64,000 nt of DNA from CAKAHY01 sp963522175 (GTDB lineage Bacteria; Bacillota; Clostridia; Lachnospirales; Lachnospiraceae): NCBI GenBank assembly GCA_963522175.1, contig CAUQXC010000007.1:1-64000 (forward strand), written 5' to 3'. Below are positions 62,950 to 64,000 of the stretch, piece after piece. The notes beneath the pieces were generated by a model. The model ran no database searches. It was not told the DNA's origin and worked only from the letters and a program-made list of their open reading frames with translations. Every line of letters begins with the position of its first letter. Position 1 is the stretch's first letter. A program made the position numbers and the translations under genes.

Positions 62950-63486
62950 TTAATAATTTACTGTCATTCTTTCAAAATAAGCCTGCGGGTGTGCACACAC
63001 CGGGCAAACAAGCGGAGCATCGCTAAGTTCATGAACATAACCGCAATTTCTGCATTTCCAACCTAAAGGAGCATCTCCCTTGAATGTTCCGTCGTTCTTC
63101 AAATGCTCGAGCAGTCTTAAAAATCTTTTCTCATGAGCCGCCTCAACCTTGGCAACCATTAAAAACTTTTCAGCCAACTCAGGGAAGCCTTCCTCTTTTG
63201 CAACCTCTGCCATAGAAACATACATGTCCGTCCACTCGTAGTTTTCACCCGCCGCCGCATGCTCCAAGTTCTCCTCAGGAGTACCGATACCGTTAAGCTC
63301 CTTGAACCACATTTTTGCATGCTCTTTTTCCTGGTCTGCGGTTTCCAGATACAATGCAGCCATCTGCTCATATCCCGCTTTTTTAGCTACCGAAGCATAA
63401 AAAGTATATTTATTTCTTGCCTCGGACTCTCCCGCAAACGCGGCCTTTAAATTATCCTCTGTTTTTGTTCCTGCGTACTTTGACAT
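62950..63486 (-). CDS. rubrerythrin
   Basis: This non-haem di-iron peroxidase protects anaerobes from hydrogen peroxide. The ferritin-like domain is at residues 1-135, with iron ligands in GESEARNKY, DQEKEHAKMWF and VEAAHEKRF. A C-terminal rubredoxin domain is at about 140-178, with the Cys pairs CRNCGY and CPVCAH. Length 178 aa is standard. A related but reversed protein is encoded directly upstream. Induction by peroxide through PerR is common in relatives; I did not see a PerR box because no long upstream gap remains. Confidence 0.96.
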   Translation of the reverse strand: MSKYAGTKTEDNLKAAFAGESEARNKYTFYASVAKKAGYEQMAALYLETADQEKEHAKMWFKELNGIGTPEENLEHAAAGENYEWTDMYVSMAEVAKEEGFPELAEKFLMVAKVEAAHEKRFLRLLEHLKNDGTFKGDAPLGWKCRNCGYVHELSDAPLVCPVCAHPQAYFERMTVNY

Positions 63487-63518
63487 AAAACTCCTCCGAA
63501 ATGAGACAAAAGTAAATT

Positions 63519-64000
63519 TTACTTACCGAAATATCTTTCAAGTAAGCCCTGGAATGCCTTTCCGTGTCTTGCCTCATCTCTTGCCATCTCATGTACCGTA
63601 TCATGAATAGCGTCAAGGTTAAGCTCTTTAGCTCTCTTAGCAAGGTCAAACTTACCCTGTGTAGCTCCGTTCTCCGCAGCAACTCTTAACTTTAAGTTTT
63701 CCTTTGTAGAGTTTGTCAATACTTCACCGAGAAGCTCTGCAAACTTTGATGCATGCTCAGCCTCTTCAAAAGCAGCCTTCTCATAGTATAAACCTACCTC
63801 AGGATAGCCTTCTCTATGAGCAACTCTTGCCATAGCAAGGTACATACCTACCTCTGTACACTCTGCCTCAAAGTTTGATCTAAGACCCATGATAACATCC
63901 TCAGGTGCTCCGTTAGCAACACCTAAAACATGCTCTGCCGCCCAATCAAGCTTTGTATTGTCAACCTTAACAAATTTCTCGGCTCCTACCTTACATACCG
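63519..64000 (-). CDS. reverse rubrerythrin / NADH peroxidase-like protein, partial
   Basis: This second ferritin-like peroxidase has its 5' end beyond the right edge of the window. The visible frame begins before ATG 63890 and includes C-x-V-G-A-E-K-F, i.e. the end of an N-terminal rubredoxin-type segment. Then come GLRSNFEAECTEVGMYLAM, FEEAEHASKF and HEMARDEARHGKAF with the iron ligands. The domain order (rubredoxin first) is that of reverse rubrerythrin from Clostridium. It lies 32 bp before rubrerythrin in the same direction, so the two form a small oxidative-stress unit. Confidence 0.9.
   Translation of the reverse strand, partial: VCKVGAEKFVKVDNTKLDWAAEHVLGVANGAPEDVIMGLRSNFEAECTEVGMYLAMARVAHREGYPEVGLYYEKAAFEEAEHASKFAELLGEVLTNSTKENLKLRVAAENGATQGKFDLAKRAKELNLDAIHDTVHEMARDEARHGKAFQGLLERYFGK

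Overview
The window is 64 kb of A+T-rich chromosome from an anaerobic, Gram-positive Firmicute, most likely a host-associated Lachnospiraceae-type Clostridium relative. The evidence is the mreB/recD2/comF and rpsL-rpsG-fusA-tuf arrangements, strong AGGAGG ribosome sites, YesM/YesN-type two-component genes, an oxygen-independent sulfatase maturase, rubrerythrins, and a sortase-anchored adhesin with BspA-type leucine-rich repeats. Nearly all genes lie on the minus strand. I saw no transposase, integrase, CRISPR array, rRNA or tRNA.

Region 1 (about 0.1-9.1 kb) reads leftward: sulfatase, YesM-like histidine kinase, YesN-like response regulator, a terminator, then a NitT/TauT-type ABC importer with a lipoprotein receptor, two different permeases and two different ATPases. 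A small acetyltransferase resembling the AAC(3)-I aminoglycoside acetyltransferases lies at 9.2-9.7 kb. Region 2 (9.8-27.3 kb) holds a single 5,383-residue wall-anchored adhesin and, just upstream of it, the radical-SAM anaerobic sulfatase maturase that the sulfatase 17 kb away should require. A divergent PadR regulator and a flavodoxin-like/membrane fusion protein follow (27.4-29.7 kb).

Region 3 (29.7-41.1 kb) is mostly housekeeping: a secreted CAP-domain protein, comF, recD2, mreB, a disrupted AlbA/RecG-like ATPase gene, tuf, fusA, rpsG and rpsL. The 0.6-kb gap upstream of mreB holds a convincing candidate small RNA on the minus strand. It has a promoter, a GNRA-capped hairpin, two further hairpins, two unpaired C-runs and an intrinsic terminator. 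Its C-runs are complementary to unusual G-runs in the leaders of the sulfatase, the maturase and the giant adhesin, so it could link regions 1 and 2.

Region 4 (42.1-52.1 kb) is the most unusual part. It is a tightly overlapping eight-gene minus-strand operon that combines two adenylate-forming ligases, an APH-like kinase, a GNAT, a PP-loop amidotransferase-like protein, a half-length UbiA-like membrane protein, a PEP-synthase-like phosphotransferase and a BtaA-like (DUF3419) aminocarboxypropyl transferase. It looks like a biosynthetic pathway for a modified lipid or small metabolite, and I know of no described system with this composition. An 11-bp inverted repeat spans its promoter and ribosome site.

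Region 5 (52.2-64 kb) contains a DUF438/hemerythrin/PAS protein, two small secreted or membrane proteins, a lactonase-like beta-propeller, chorismate synthase, an RluA-type pseudouridine synthase, a GIY-YIG protein, serine acetyltransferase, a HAD phosphatase, a trigger-factor-like foldase lipoprotein, an M18 aminopeptidase, an S1-domain protein, rubrerythrin, and a reverse rubrerythrin cut by the right edge.
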